From assembly GCA_028564705.1 (NCBI GenBank), contig JAPXFQ010002722.1, positions 248,001 through 312,000 of the forward strand: 64,000 nucleotides of DNA, given 5' to 3'. This document shows positions 47,379 through 58,317 of this stretch, piece after piece. Source of the stretch: Apricaphanius iberus (lineage: Eukaryota > Chordata > Actinopteri > Cyprinodontiformes > Aphaniidae). A model generated the notes under the pieces. The model had not been told where the DNA came from, ran no database searches, and saw only the letters and a list, made by a program, of their open reading frames with translations. How positions within the stretch are numbered: the stretch's first letter is position 1; the number at the start of each line of letters is the position of its first letter. Made by a program: the position numbers and the translations under genes.

Positions 47379-47790
47379 TTTACAGTACGTACACACTAAA
47401 AGCGAATTAAGCGAGCGGCGAGTCAGGTGTACATGTTATGTCAATGGAGGAGCGCGATGACGCGCAGCAGGGGGTCCCGCTTCAAGTCAGAAGCAGATTT
47501 GCGTCGCAAAAACGCTTTTCTGCCCGATCTTCGCGGAGGATTTGTGCGAATGAGGCGTTTACGGCGCGTGAAAAATTCTGCTCGAGTTGGAAAAATCTGA
47601 ACTCCAGCGTCAAATCGCGGCGCGTCAACCAATCAGGGGACAGAGTTTCAGTGATTCTGTGACTGTCATGGAGTCACAGCCTCAGCAGGACATGGAGGAA
47701 ATACTGATGAACACCATGGCTAATCACCCGGAGCTACATCACACAAGCAGTTTGCTATACAGAGACATAAATAAAAAAACTATTTAGACA
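47379..47790 (+). mobile_element. 5' portion of a Harbinger-like DNA transposon
   Basis: TACGTACACACTAAAAGCGA, then CpG-rich GCGAGCGGCGAGTC and GACGCGCAGCAGG, followed by GGCGCGTCAACCAATCAGG, resembles the 5' end of fish PIF/Harbinger elements as I recall them. A short ORF follows directly. No second terminus and no transposase found, so this is probably a truncated copy. Confidence 0.5.
47668..47787 (+). CDS. MADF-like N-terminal fragment of a Harbinger accessory protein
   Basis: Thirty-nine codons from an ATG: MESQPQQDMEEILMNTMANH, then PELHHTSSLLYRDINKK. The NHPELH....LYRDINKK pattern resembles the start of a MADF/Myb-SANT-like domain (hPeLyd...Yrd..k), the DNA-binding partner protein of PIF/Harbinger transposases. 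The frame stops before the central tryptophan of such a domain, so only the first helix would remain. It is either truncated or the first exon of a formerly longer frame. Start chosen because the ATG follows the promoter-like CpG region. Confidence 0.4.
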   Translation: MESQPQQDMEEILMNTMANHPELHHTSSLLYRDINKKTI

Positions 47791-47816
47791 GAAATGCTCT
47801 TAAGAGGTTTGTGGGT

Positions 47817-47832
47817 GGCTCTTAAAAGAGCC
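47817..47832 (-). other. Histone-type mRNA 3' stem-loop (orphan)
   Basis: The minus strand reads CAAC GGCTCTTTTAAGAGCC ACCCAC. This is the 6-bp stem, 4-base loop and ACCCA flank of replication-dependent histone mRNAs, where stem-loop binding protein directs U7-dependent cleavage. The upstream minus strand (47833-48340) shows no histone frame. It is therefore an orphan signal: a relic, a captured sequence or chance. Confidence 0.5.
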
Positions 47833-48826
47833 GTTGTTGCTGTAAAAGAACGTCTCGGCCTAGATGTCAGCCTTGAAACGGCCTCCTCACCCGGTTTCCT
47901 GGTTGCAGCACCACGTCCCACGCTGCTCAAATTTTATAAACTTTTACGAACCGCAGACAGATGGAAAGCTGCTCAGAAATGTAGTTGGTGTTTCGGCAGA
48001 CAAAGCTTGGACTTTCACAGCACAAACTGGGCGAGCAGGTCACGTTCTCCAGGCGGCGAGGAGCCGGTGTTTATGAGAGGCTCGGTGCCGTTCATGGATC
48101 CCTCCGCCGTAGCTGGACTGTATTTGTAGCTCACCAACCCCCGAGTGCAGCGGTCCCAGCTCTACCGGAGGCCAGGCCGAACACGTAATCCACTCTGTCC
48201 TCCGTCAGCTCGGTTCATAATCCACCGCCAGCTGCACTGTAGCCCCAGCTCCGCTGAAGCCTGGGCCAAACACGCAGTACTCCGTCAGAAGTCAAAGCAG
48301 TGGAGGCACCGGTTCTCTGCATCGAATGAGGTCAGTTGACATGGTTAAGGCATCTGATTAGGATGCCCCCTTAGTATCTCCCTTCGGAAGATTTACAGTA
48401 AAGGTACTTAAACAATCCACACCAGACTAGCTGCAGGTACATTATGAAATCACAAACCTGTCTGTGGAACTCCTCTAATTGTTGCATTTCTCTCGGCTGC
48501 GATGATGAATAGAGTAGGCAGAGCACATTGCTGAGTATTGTCAGCTGCCTGGGTAATGTTAGTTTAGCAATCTCATTAAGACAGGGCTCTCAAGTTTTCA
48601 AGATTGCTTGGAGTGAGATTGAGACGGGGTCCAGTCCGGTCCCTGTCTTCGCCAAGCTTCGTCAGCCAGCGACAACACTGCCTATTTTGGATCTTACCCG
48701 GCTAGAAACAAGACATTCTGTTTTCTGATTGGTTTAGAAATTCTATGTTCTGATTTGCTAACTTAAGACAGCTGTACGATGAGCTGTACAAGCACACAGC
48801 TGTGGTGGGCTGTTCATAGTAACGCG
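47833..48826. other. CpG-containing sequence, no gene recognised
   Basis: 47840-48330 is GC-rich and open over about 110 codons on the plus strand, but the translation has no recognisable domain and competing frames are open too. 48340-48826 is ordinary unique sequence. Confidence 0.45.
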
Positions 48827-50155
48827 CCCTCTAGGCGCCAGATCTTTTTTTCTGAAACGTTTGATTATTACATCTTAATTTCAAAAGGCTATACCTTAAA
48901 AGTGATAAGAGATAAAGACTTTCTGTAAATTAGAAAAATATTAAGAAAGAGCCAACGTTTATACGGGGATTCAATTCCCCCATCTAATTTGCATATTACG
49001 TCATATGACGTGGTGGCCATCTTGGATTATAGAATTTTCATGAAAAGTCACGTTTGGATTATTATACACCTTCTTTATGCTATATTGCACAATACTGAAT
49101 GCTCAGGTAAATATAAGTAGTAAACAAACTGTGTAAATCATTACTAATAAATGGCAGAAACTAAACGAATGCAGGTAGCGGTAGGCTAGCGATTTTCCAT
49201 TTACTACATACATTAGGAACTCTGTTTCCATTTATGCGGCCCCTATATATTATTTATATAATATATAAACATGTATATCACAAAAAAAAAACTGTGCATG
49301 AGACCCCTTCCCTGCCCCAGCGCAACACCGCCTCTGCTCCCTCCACCTCTGCTCCCACCGCCTCTGCTCCTGCTGCGGGTGGCACGGCCAGATCTGCTTG
49401 GCACAAATGTGCCTCTGCCTCCCCTAAGTTTCCTAAAAACACTACGAACTCGTCTAACATCTCCAGTGACCTTAGACAGTTGCTCCACCACGTTTCTGTC
49501 GCCACGATTGCGGGGAGGCACACGGTCAGAAGACAAAGAAGCGAGCTGGCCAGCGCAGTAAAAAGACTGGACCCCCACGCAATTTCCATCCTCGTTTCCC
49601 ACACCACAAACAAGCCTGCTGACTTTCAGATGAACACCCCGACCCTGTGAAACATTGTCCCCACCATCTACATCGGGCAAAGGAGTTTGTGCCTCGGCTA
49701 AACTCTCCCTTTGTCCAGCTGCAAGCTGGGGGCGCATCTGAAGCGCGATCACTAAATGAATCACCGTCATGTTCTGGAGGCAGATATTCCCCTTCAGAAT
49801 CAGGGTCAGCAAAGAGAAAATCCAACACCTCATTGCGGGTAAACTTGCGGGTGAACTTCGCTGATGCCATTACCCAATAATATAATGTAAATACTCGCTG
49901 ATGTTTACACTAACGCTCTGACTAAAAATAGCTGAGACGCACACTAAAACCGCTATGTAGGAATTGATTCAATTCGCTCAAGTGCAAAAATTTTGTATAG
50001 AATGATTTTTTTTTTGACTCAGTGATGACGTATGACATGTCTACCGACCAGTGGAGTAGAGTTTGAATGAAATATGACAATCTATTTGACACAATCGGCC
50101 GTTTTATTCAGTGCCGCCCGCATCTTGTCGAGAAAACATCGTGGCGCCAAGAGGG
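48827..50155 (-). mobile_element. piggyBac-like transposon, internally deleted
   Basis: The left terminus CCCTCTAGGCGCCA and the complement of the right terminus CCCTCTTGGCGCCA are near-identical inverted repeats. The right end is followed by TTAA (50156-50159), the invariant piggyBac target. The left side has CGCG instead of TTAA, so that duplicate has mutated or the end is slightly misplaced. The 1.33-kb length is well below the 2-3 kb of autonomous copies. A minus-strand N-terminal transposase exon remains next to the right end, and the catalytic core is gone. Confidence 0.8.
49724..49870 (-). pseudogene. piggyBac transposase N-terminal fragment
   Basis: From the ATG near the right terminus: MASAKFTRKFTRNEVLDFLF, ADPDSEGEYLPPEHDGDSFS, then DRASDAPPA. 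A short basic/aromatic start followed by an acidic (D/E-S) linker is the typical N-terminus of piggyBac transposases. After residue 49 the sense appears to shift by one base into a frame with an RG-rich stretch (RSGRATRSRSRGGGSRGG, about 49330-49390). The DDD catalytic domain and the C-terminal zinc finger are absent, so it cannot transpose by itself. Confidence 0.7.
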
Positions 50156-50159
50156 TTAA

Positions 50160-50684
50160 TCATTTATCAGCGTGAGAAAGTGCATGTGTGGCGTGTGAGC
50201 GTGGGAAGTTGGTGAAATGTGTGTGTCTCACGCTCATTGCGTGTGTCTCACGCTCATTGCGTGAGACAGAGCGCTAGGCTGATGGTCAGATCCATTAGGG
50301 AGAGCTAATAATGTGTGGCAACGCAGCCCATCAAACACAGGGCGGTCAGTTATTGCTTACAGGTATTCCACTGAGCTATGTTGTTGTTTTGTTTGCTAAC
50401 GTGAAGCCACATCTTAGAGCGCCGTCACACATTTTACATGTTTGCGCAGTAACACTAACACTTCTGGTTTATTCTTATTCGTTGGTACTTGGCAGGTTCT
50501 TTTTCTGGTTTGCGGACTGGGAATGAAACCTAGGTATCGGAAATTTAAAAAAAATTATGATTGAAAAGTTAGTCCCTGTTCCAGAATACATGCCTCACCA
50601 TATTTATATGCAGTCTTTTATTTAACTGTTTGCAGAATCTGAATGTGCATGATTTGAGACGAATACATTTTCTGAACCACTTAG
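50160..50684. other. No gene recognised; one 20-bp tandem duplication
   Basis: GTGTGTCTCACGCTCATTGC occurs twice head to tail at 50220-50259. Otherwise unique sequence. Confidence 0.6.
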
Positions 50685-50779
50685 TCCTCCAGGGGTCGAG
50701 GGGGGGCTGGTTCCTATCTCCAGCTGTCAACGGGCGAGAGGCGGGGTACACCCTGGACAGGTCGACAGTCCATCACAGC

Positions 50780-50781
<2 letters not shown>
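50685..50781 (-). mobile_element. SINE body fragment next to (TA)n
   Basis: GGGGGGCTGGTTCCTATCTC, CAGCTGTCAACGGGCGAGAG and GGTACACCCTGGACAGGTCG match the 3' body of the tRNA-SINE family at 19082-19451. The head is missing: it breaks at the adjacent (TA)n microsatellite. Confidence 0.8.

Positions 50782-50835
<54 letters not shown>
50782..50835. repeat. (TA)n microsatellite
   Basis: About 27 perfect TA units. Confidence 0.97.
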
Positions 50836-50838
<3 letters not shown>

Positions 50839-52103
50839 CACTATGTTGAGATACAATACTGCATTACCTGGCAAGGTGGTTGTATGAGTGGTTAATTGTT
50901 AAGTTAAAAGCTGTCTTCAGCATAACTGCATTAAAGTTAGCGAATTTTCACAGCAGTGTTTACCTCCACTCATGTGCAATAATGCCATATGCACAGCATG
51001 ATGTGATGACTGTGAAATTAAGACTGTTCTCTTTACTGAACAGTTAAGCAAGCAGTTTTACTGGCAAAATGGTAACAAAGGCACACAAATCCTTTTCAAC
51101 AGGGGAGATGAGAAATACATATACACACATCTATACTAAAACAGTGTGAAAAAAAATGATTCTGCAGAATAGAAAGGAAAGAACAAGTTTAGTTTTACAT
51201 AATAATTGTAATTTTTTCTAACAATACTGCATTTTGTGGGTGATCAGACACAGCCTTCAATTATTAACTTGTGTTTACTGAGAAAATGAAACAACATCAT
51301 CAATCATTCTTAAAGACGAGTGCTCCAGTGGGGAGAATTAGAATGCATTACAGATGTCACGCATCATCAAGCTAAACATCTCATTTCCACCTCGCTGTGT
51401 GCTATATCTGTTCTGTGTCTGGGCCTTGGATCTTTTCTCTGTCTGAGGAGCATTTGTGCACGCCTCTGTTTGTCTTTGTCTGTTTACGGTTAAGTGCCCT
51501 CGTTGCCATTCTCCCTGGGGCAAGGTATCCATCACCGTCCAAAATGGGCAAGCCAAAGGGCTTTGAGCCTCCTCCTCTGTTTCTCTGAATGTCTCCCTGG
51601 GGTCCCTCTTTGTCAAGGGATACCACCTGCACCATATACTTGCAAGACAGACTCAAATACTATTCAGTGTGATCCTAACAGTACTCTAATGCAGTCATTA
51701 GGTGATTAGTCCCAAAAGAGACACTAAAATAACATTAACCCTCTTCCAAATATCCACATTAAGGCCTGGGGGTAATTTGAGGTTTGGAGGGGAGGGTATT
51801 AAAACAGCAAAAAAATACAAAATTTCACAAATATATTTATATATATGGAATTTCTTATGGCTAAAAGTTGCTCTTTCAAAAACAAAAATGACTCCAGTCG
51901 CGATCAGAGTATATCCCTATAATAGGAGTCAATTATCTGGGGTATTATCTGCCCCAGAACTCCTTGATTTTACAAATGTTTTGTAATGGATAGTGAGCAA
52001 TATTTTTTCTGAGTTTGGAACGTCTCGGAGATGCTGTGGTGTAAGCTTCCGGGCTTTTACAGCCTTTATAAGCAACCATTTCCAATTTACACTAACCGGC
52101 GAT
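50836..52103. other. No gene recognised
   Basis: Unique sequence. 51400-51620 is less AT-rich and open in several frames, with no motif. Confidence 0.5.
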
Positions 52104-53250
52104 TTAGATTAGGTCACCCGCTATTGCAACTGTAGTCTGTGTAGGTTGCCAAAACAGAGCCTGTTGAAGTTGAACTTGTTCATTTGGTTGGTGTAATTTG
52201 GAAACACGCAGACACAAACCGTTTTGATTTCTGCAGTAGCAAGTTCTGTCTAGCTGACCACCGTAGAGCACAAGGTAGTAGTGTGTAGAGCGCCATTTTC
52301 TCTCCAGTTTCCTACTATTCTGCTTTAAAGTACGCAACTCTGCACTAATCCAGGGAGCCAGCAATGAGGAAGTAATACTTTGAATCAGACCATTAATTTC
52401 TGAAGGGTTAGTGTTGGAATTACTGCCGTCCACTTTGGTATTCTGAGACGGATAGGGATACAAGAATGGAATAGATTATTTAAAACTTGTTACTGCACTG
52501 TCTGATAAACTTCTAATGTAATTAAATTTCTTTCTGATTTTGGAATGTTGTGTAAAGTAAATTCAAAGGTTATCAAAGAATTGTCAGATAGGACTGGGTT
52601 ATGTGGGAGAACTATTAGTTCATCACACTCAATGCCGTATGTCAGTACAATGTCTAAGGTGTGTTGACCAGAGTGTGTGGGTCCCTTCACTTTCTGAGTA
52701 AACTCAATTGAGTTTAAGGTAATATTAAAGACTGCAGTTAGGCTATCACTTTAAATTTCCATGTGAATATTAAAATCCCCTATTATGATTACCTGATCAG
52801 TGTATAAAACTAAATCAGACAAAAAATCTGACATTCGGTCCAAGAATTGAGAGTAAAGGCCTCGTGGGCGATACAAAACCACAAACAAATTGGTTTTAAT
52901 GTTTTTCAGCTTAAAACTAATGATTAGATGTTCAAAAGAGCTGTAGTTAATATTTGGTCTAGGGCGAATTTGTAAATCTGAATCAAAGATGGTCGCAACT
53001 CCTCCTCCTCGCCCAGTACGTCTAGGAATGTGAAAATGTTGATAATTGGAAGGAGTTGACTCATAATTACAAAATCCTCCAGCTGCAACCAGGTTTCTGA
53101 TAGGCAAAAGAGATAAATGTTATTATCACATATCAAATCATTTACTAATAAAGTCTTTGTCAGATGGTGAACCTGGCATCTGTCTGACAAGGTCTGACTG
53201 TATGGTTGATATCTGATATCTTCTGATGTCTGCCTGGGCCTCTGATCCAT
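52104..53250 (-). pseudogene. LINE endonuclease relic (L2-like)
   Basis: Reading 53250 downward on the minus strand with frame changes gives the order of an apurinic-type endonuclease of non-LTR retrotransposons, the enzyme that nicks the target and primes reverse transcription. The pieces are LTKTLLVNDLICDNNIYLFC, LSETWL (catalytic E), GRGGGVATIF, FVVLYRPRG, IIIGDFNIHME (catalytic D and N), then THSGQHTLDIVLTYGIECDE and LSDNSLITFEF. The reverse transcriptase is absent. Several frameshifts are present. Different subfamily from the full-length LINE at 54.7-59.8 kb (IVLTYGIE against LVITYGLS). Confidence 0.88.
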
Positions 53251-54665
53251 TAGCCTAATCAGAACATTACAAACAGAATAATTTGGTTTTTTCTACATGA
53301 TCTCCTGTCCTAGATTCCCTCACTACAACAGAAAATTTGTAATCAAAGCATGATTACATAAGAAATATTCCATTGCAAAATAGACAATTTGTAATTAAAC
53401 TATTTGCTAACAGAATCATGAATTAACTTATCTCTTATTCTGTAATCTAATCATTCATTAGATAAAGAAAAAAAAACCAAGCATAATACCAACAATTTAA
53501 AAAAAGAAATAGGAGTATCATTAGCTGATGTCTAATTTAATGAAAGTTTGAATAACAGTCAGACTAAATAAGAATCTTTACATTTGTCCAAATTCAAACT
53601 GTCGTCTGAGCATCTTTCTTTTTCTTTACCCCAGATGCTTGACCTGAAAACAAAACTAAGGTTGCTGAAACTTCAAGATTAGATAGTAACAAAAAAAGAA
53701 AAGGTTATACCAGATATGAATTACATATAAATGTAATCTTTTATTTGGATGAGACTAGTTTTCATTTTAGTATGAAGAGTAATGTATGTTATGCAGTAAG
53801 AATTTTTTTTGTCTTTTAAGACTACATTTATATTATTGAGAAACATTTGGTATATTTTCTCATTTTACTCTGACATTTCTTTGCAATAGTTTGTATTTTG
53901 TTGTTAAGCAAGGAACGTTAAAAGGGGAGGGCAAGAAGGTCCTATATGAGTGAGCACAGGGAGAGCCTGTGGTTGTTGGCTAACAATAAAGATAACTCCC
54001 TTCAGCTCAACTATAACCCGCCTTTCACCCACAGCCTCTGGGACCCACTGAGCTGAGCTGCAAAATGTTAGGGTTACATAAACTTAAATAGACTTTTTTC
54101 TCAGGTCTTTGGAATCCCAAGTCTAATCACTGGAATAGTAGATCTGAGTTAGCATTGGGGGGGGCTGGGTTCCAAAACACTAATTCAGAATATTTTTCTG
54201 CCGAGAAGAGCCATCACATTCTAGGTCTAGACATATCGGTTTTACAAGAAAAAAAAAACAAAAAATGCATTTACAAATCAAGATTTGTAAACATGTAAAA
54301 TATGTGACTAATTTAAATCCGTAATTTAAATAACGTATCATTTTACTTATATTGGTATGAATCTTAAATAACTGGTTTCTGTTTTGTTTTTCTGTTTGAA
54401 TAAAAAACAATAATATTAATAGAACAATAATAAGACTATGAAAGTGTGGAGGCAATTTACCTTTAATAATCCAGACTTACAATTATTTGATCAAAACTGA
54501 CAGAAGATTATTACTGGTCACTGCATATGTAAATGTATAGGAGTGCAAAGAGTGCATGAACTAACTTCGCTATATGTACATAAGCATACATGTTTTATAA
54601 AGTCATAAGGCGTAGCTTGACTTTTTGCCATTATGTGTCAAAAGAGAGCTCCAAATCCCTAGCAC
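53251..54665. other. No gene recognised; possible LTR-like patch
   Basis: AT-rich. Around 53935-54060 a TATA-like CTATATGAGTGAGC is followed by AATAAAGATAACTCCC about 45 bp later, an arrangement seen in LTRs. I cannot define termini or a target duplication. Confidence 0.45.
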
Positions 54666-54683
54666 TACACTAGTTGTTTATTA
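54666..54683. repeat. Left target site duplication of the L2-clade LINE
   Basis: TACACTAGTTGTTTATTA, matching 59796-59813 with one mismatch. Confidence 0.92.
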
Positions 54684-55300
54684 ATCAAATCAAATCAATC
54701 AAATCAAACTTTATTTATAAAGCGCTTTTCAAACAAAGAAAGTTACTCAAAGTGCTTTACAGATTTAAAATAACCCCACAACCCCCCCCCCCCCCCCCCC
54801 CCTTCAAAAATAAAATCATCAGTGCAAATACAACCCCCTCCCAACCCAACCCATCAGCCATACTCACTCACACACACACTTAGAAGCTACAAAAAGTGGG
54901 CTGAGTACAGATGAGCCAGGAAATGCCATCATGGAGCCATCTGCATCAGCAGCAGCAGATCAACAGCAGCAGCCAAGGCTCCCACCCAGGGCGCCCAGAG
55001 GAGGGAGGGCTGGTACCCCCACCTCCACCCAAGCGCTACCTGGGGGGCACCCAGGCAGCCACAGCCGACCACCACCCCCGATGCAGGGGGCTCCCCAGAG
55101 AGGAAACACTGGCAAGAAAGATTAAAATACATTAAAATATAAAGTTAATAAAATATAAAGTATATAAAGTATAAAACAATAAGTGTAAAAAAAATAATAA
55201 AAATGCAAAGCAGATTAATAAATAAACAGTTAAAAGCTGAACTAAAAATTAAATCAGGTAAAACATGCTGAGCGATTAAAAATATATTAATAAATAATAA

Positions 55301-58300
55301 TTAGTTAAAGGCTAAGCTAAAAAGGTGAGTCTTGAGTCTGCTCTTAAAAACATTAATATTCTCTGCGGCCCTGAGGTCCTCTGGCAGCCTGTTCCAGAGG
55401 TGAGGGCCATAATAATGGAAAGACGCCTCCCCATGAGTCTGTGTCCTGACTTTGGGGATGACAAGGAGACGGGTGCCAGAGGAGCGCAGAGACCGCGAGG
55501 GTTCATACGGTAAAAGCATTTCTGACAGATACGAAGGCCCAAGACCATTAAGTCACTTAAAAACATTAAAAGAACCTTAAAATCGATCCTAAAACATACG
55601 GGGAGCCAATGCAGTGATTCTAAGACCGGTGTAATGTGCTCCCGCCTCCTAGTCTTCATCAGGACACGAGCTGCTGAATTCTGTAAAAGCTGTAAACCTG
55701 AGGTAGTCTTTTTGGGAAGACCAGAAAGCAGGGCATTACTATAATCAATTCTACTGGTGATAAAAGCATGCATTAGCGTCTCCGTATTGGCCCGAGAGAG
55801 AATGGGGCGGACTCTGGCAATGTTCTTTAGGTGATAAAAACCTATTTTGTTGATGTTTTTAATGTGAGGGATAAAAGTCAGCTCAGAGTCAAAAATCACA
55901 CCCAGGTTCTTCACTTGTAAAGAAGAATGAAAAGACAATGATTGTAGTTTTGGTAAAAGTTTTTCTCTCTGAGCCTCAGGACCGATAACTAAAACCTCAG
56001 TTTTGTCCTGGTTGAGCTGGAGAAAGTTTTCTGCCATCCAGAATTTAATGCTTAAAATGCAGTTAAAAAGTGCATCCATTGGCCGTGTGTCATCAGGAGA
56101 CATGGAGATGTACAACTGTGTATCATCAGCATAACTGTGAAAGTTAACTCCATGTCTCTTGATAACACTGCCAAGAGGGAGCATATACAGGTTAAAAAGC
56201 GCTGGGCCTAAAACTGAACCCTGGGGAACACCACAAGTGATCTTATGGACCTTAGAGGAACAGGTATCTAAACTTACCGTAAAAGTCCTGTCTGTGAGGT
56301 AGGATGTGAACCATTTGTGAACAGTACCAGAGAGACCGATCTGTTTTAAACGAGTTGAAAGAATAGTGTGGTCTACTGTATCAAAGGCAGCGCTTAGATC
56401 CAGAAGAACCAACACTGTCACCTTTTTAGCATCATAGTTTAATCTAAAATCATTTAAAATCTTTAAAAGCGCCGTCTCTGTGCTGTGGTTCATCCTAAAA
56501 CCAGACTGAAATTTCTCTAGGACATTATGAGCGTTAATAAAATCATTAAGTTGAATAAAAACAAGTTTTTCTAAAACTTTGCTTAAAAATGGTAAGTTAG
56601 ATACTGGTCAGTAGTTGTTTAAATCATTAAAATCTAATTGCTCTTCTTCAGCAGGGGCCTAACTACCGCCGCTTTAAAGGCAGCAGGAAAAACCCCCGTC
56701 TGAAGGGAGCAATTCATAAAGTTTAAAATCTCATCTTTAAAAGAACCATAAAATTGCTTAAAAAACCTGGTGGGAATCGGGTCCAAAGCGCTTGTGGTGG
56801 GCCTCACTGAGGAGAAAACTTTATCAAGGGTCCCAGCTTCTACCAGGACAAAACTGTCCAGTGTTTCCTCTGGTGAAGGCAGACACTCTGATTTGTCTAA
56901 AACCATGTTTGTTTGAGAGGATAAAATCTGATTACATCTGATGGTGTCTACCTTCCCTCTGAAGTGGTCTGCATACTCCTCACAAAGAGTGTTTGAGGGG
57001 GTTTTCTGAAAAGTATTAGTATTATGATGTAAAATGTTGTCAATGGTGGAAAACAGAATTTTGGGATTATTTTTATGTTCTGAGATGATTCTGGAAAAGT
57101 ATGTATTTCTGGAATTTCTTAAAGCGTTATTATATAGTCTGAGATATTCTATGTATATCTGATGATTTATTGTGATTTTATTTTTCCTCCATTTCCTTTC
57201 TGCCACCCTGCAGCTCCTCTTTAATTTTCTAATAGCTGCATTTCTCCACGGTACTGTACGTTTTGAATGAGGGTTTATAACTTTAATTGGAGCCAGCAGG
57301 TCGAGAGCAGATTGAAGCCTACTGTTAAAATCATTAACGATAAAATCACAGGGGGCAGGTAAAGGTATAGGAGGACATTTTTTAAAAACTTCAAGAAAAC
57401 CTGCAGCCACTTCAGGGGTTAGATGACGCTTCCTGACAGTTCTCACAGAGGTCTCTGATTGGATAAAACTGGTGATATTAAAAAACACACAGTAGTGGTC
57501 AGAGACAGCCAAGTCAACAACAGAGGACACACTGGTGGACAGGCCATACGTGATGACCAGGTCCAGGTTGTGTCCTCTGTTGTGAGTCGGCTGCATGACA
57601 TGTTGGCTAAAATCCATATAATTTAATATATTTAAAAAATCTGTTGATAAAGGATCTAAAAGGTTATCTATATGTAGATTAAAATCACCAGCTAAAATTA
57701 TCTTCTCATAAGAGTTGTGTAAAATTGATAAAAACTCTGAGAATTCTGGAATAAAAAAGTGCATTCCTTTTCGGAGGCCTATAAACTGTGACACATAAAA
57801 TCTGAGGAGTGCTAAAAACAGAGGCAGTGTATTCAAACGTGGTAAAATTATTAAATAAAACAGGTTTGGCGGAAAGAGTTGATGAACTAATAAAAGCAGT
57901 TCCGCCTCCCCTCTGGCTACTCCTCGTAGAATAAGAAAAGTTATAATTAGGTGGAGAGGCCTCTGTAAGAATAGCAGGGGCATCTGCACTCAGCCATGTC
58001 TCTGTTAAAAATAAACACTGAAGGTTCTTATCTAAAATCAAGTCATTTATTATAAAAGTTTTATTCAGCAGAGAGCGAACATTTAAAAGAGCCATATTAA
58101 GAGTGGTTGGTGATGGAGTGACTGTATGACTTACTGTAGGTGGGATTTTTAGTAACTGTTTATGATTATTTGGGTTGCATTTTCTTAGTTTATGATTATT
58201 TCTTCGCTCTCTGCTGACAATAACAGGTATGAATGAAGTAGGGTAAGGTCCAAGTCCGATATGTGAGTTACTGTTAAAATCAGGATTGGGTTCATAGGAA

Positions 58301-58317
58301 CAAGGACCAGCTGCACA
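55301..58317 (-). pseudogene. LINE ORF2: endonuclease and reverse transcriptase
   Basis: ORF2 supplies target nicking and target-primed reverse transcription. The frame is open directly after the ORF1 stop: 74 sense codons lead to MALLNVRSLLNK. Endonuclease blocks: LFLTETWL, QRGGGTAFI, TVYRPPK, then a frameshift near 57770, ILAGDFNLHID, LDLVITYG and VSDHYCVFF. RT: VVRPLLKKSN, then a frameshift and a TGA where NNYRPVSNLPFLSK is expected (near 56600; R to stop fits CGA to TGA). Then come motif A VLVLLDLSAAFDTVDHTIL, motif B GVPQGSVLGPALFN and motif C YADD in FHSYADDTQLYIS. The C-terminal part has ITPVLESLHWLPV, another shift and stop near 55560, and ends with GPHLWNRLPEDLRAAE. Catalytic residues are intact; only the frame is broken. 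Confidence 0.92.

Noticed and set aside
47794..48129. 111-codon plus-strand frame in CpG-containing DNA
   Set aside because: The translation shows no recognisable domain, two other plus frames are open over the same stretch, and the start lies next to the histone-type stem-loop on the other strand.
49234..49870. Several overlapping open frames of 77-196 codons on both strands
   Set aside because: All but the 49-codon piggyBac N-terminal piece are shadows of GC-rich, low-complexity sequence inside that transposon.
53899..54010. A possible complete retroviral LTR
   Set aside because: I could not find paired termini or a target duplication, so it is kept only as a weak observation.
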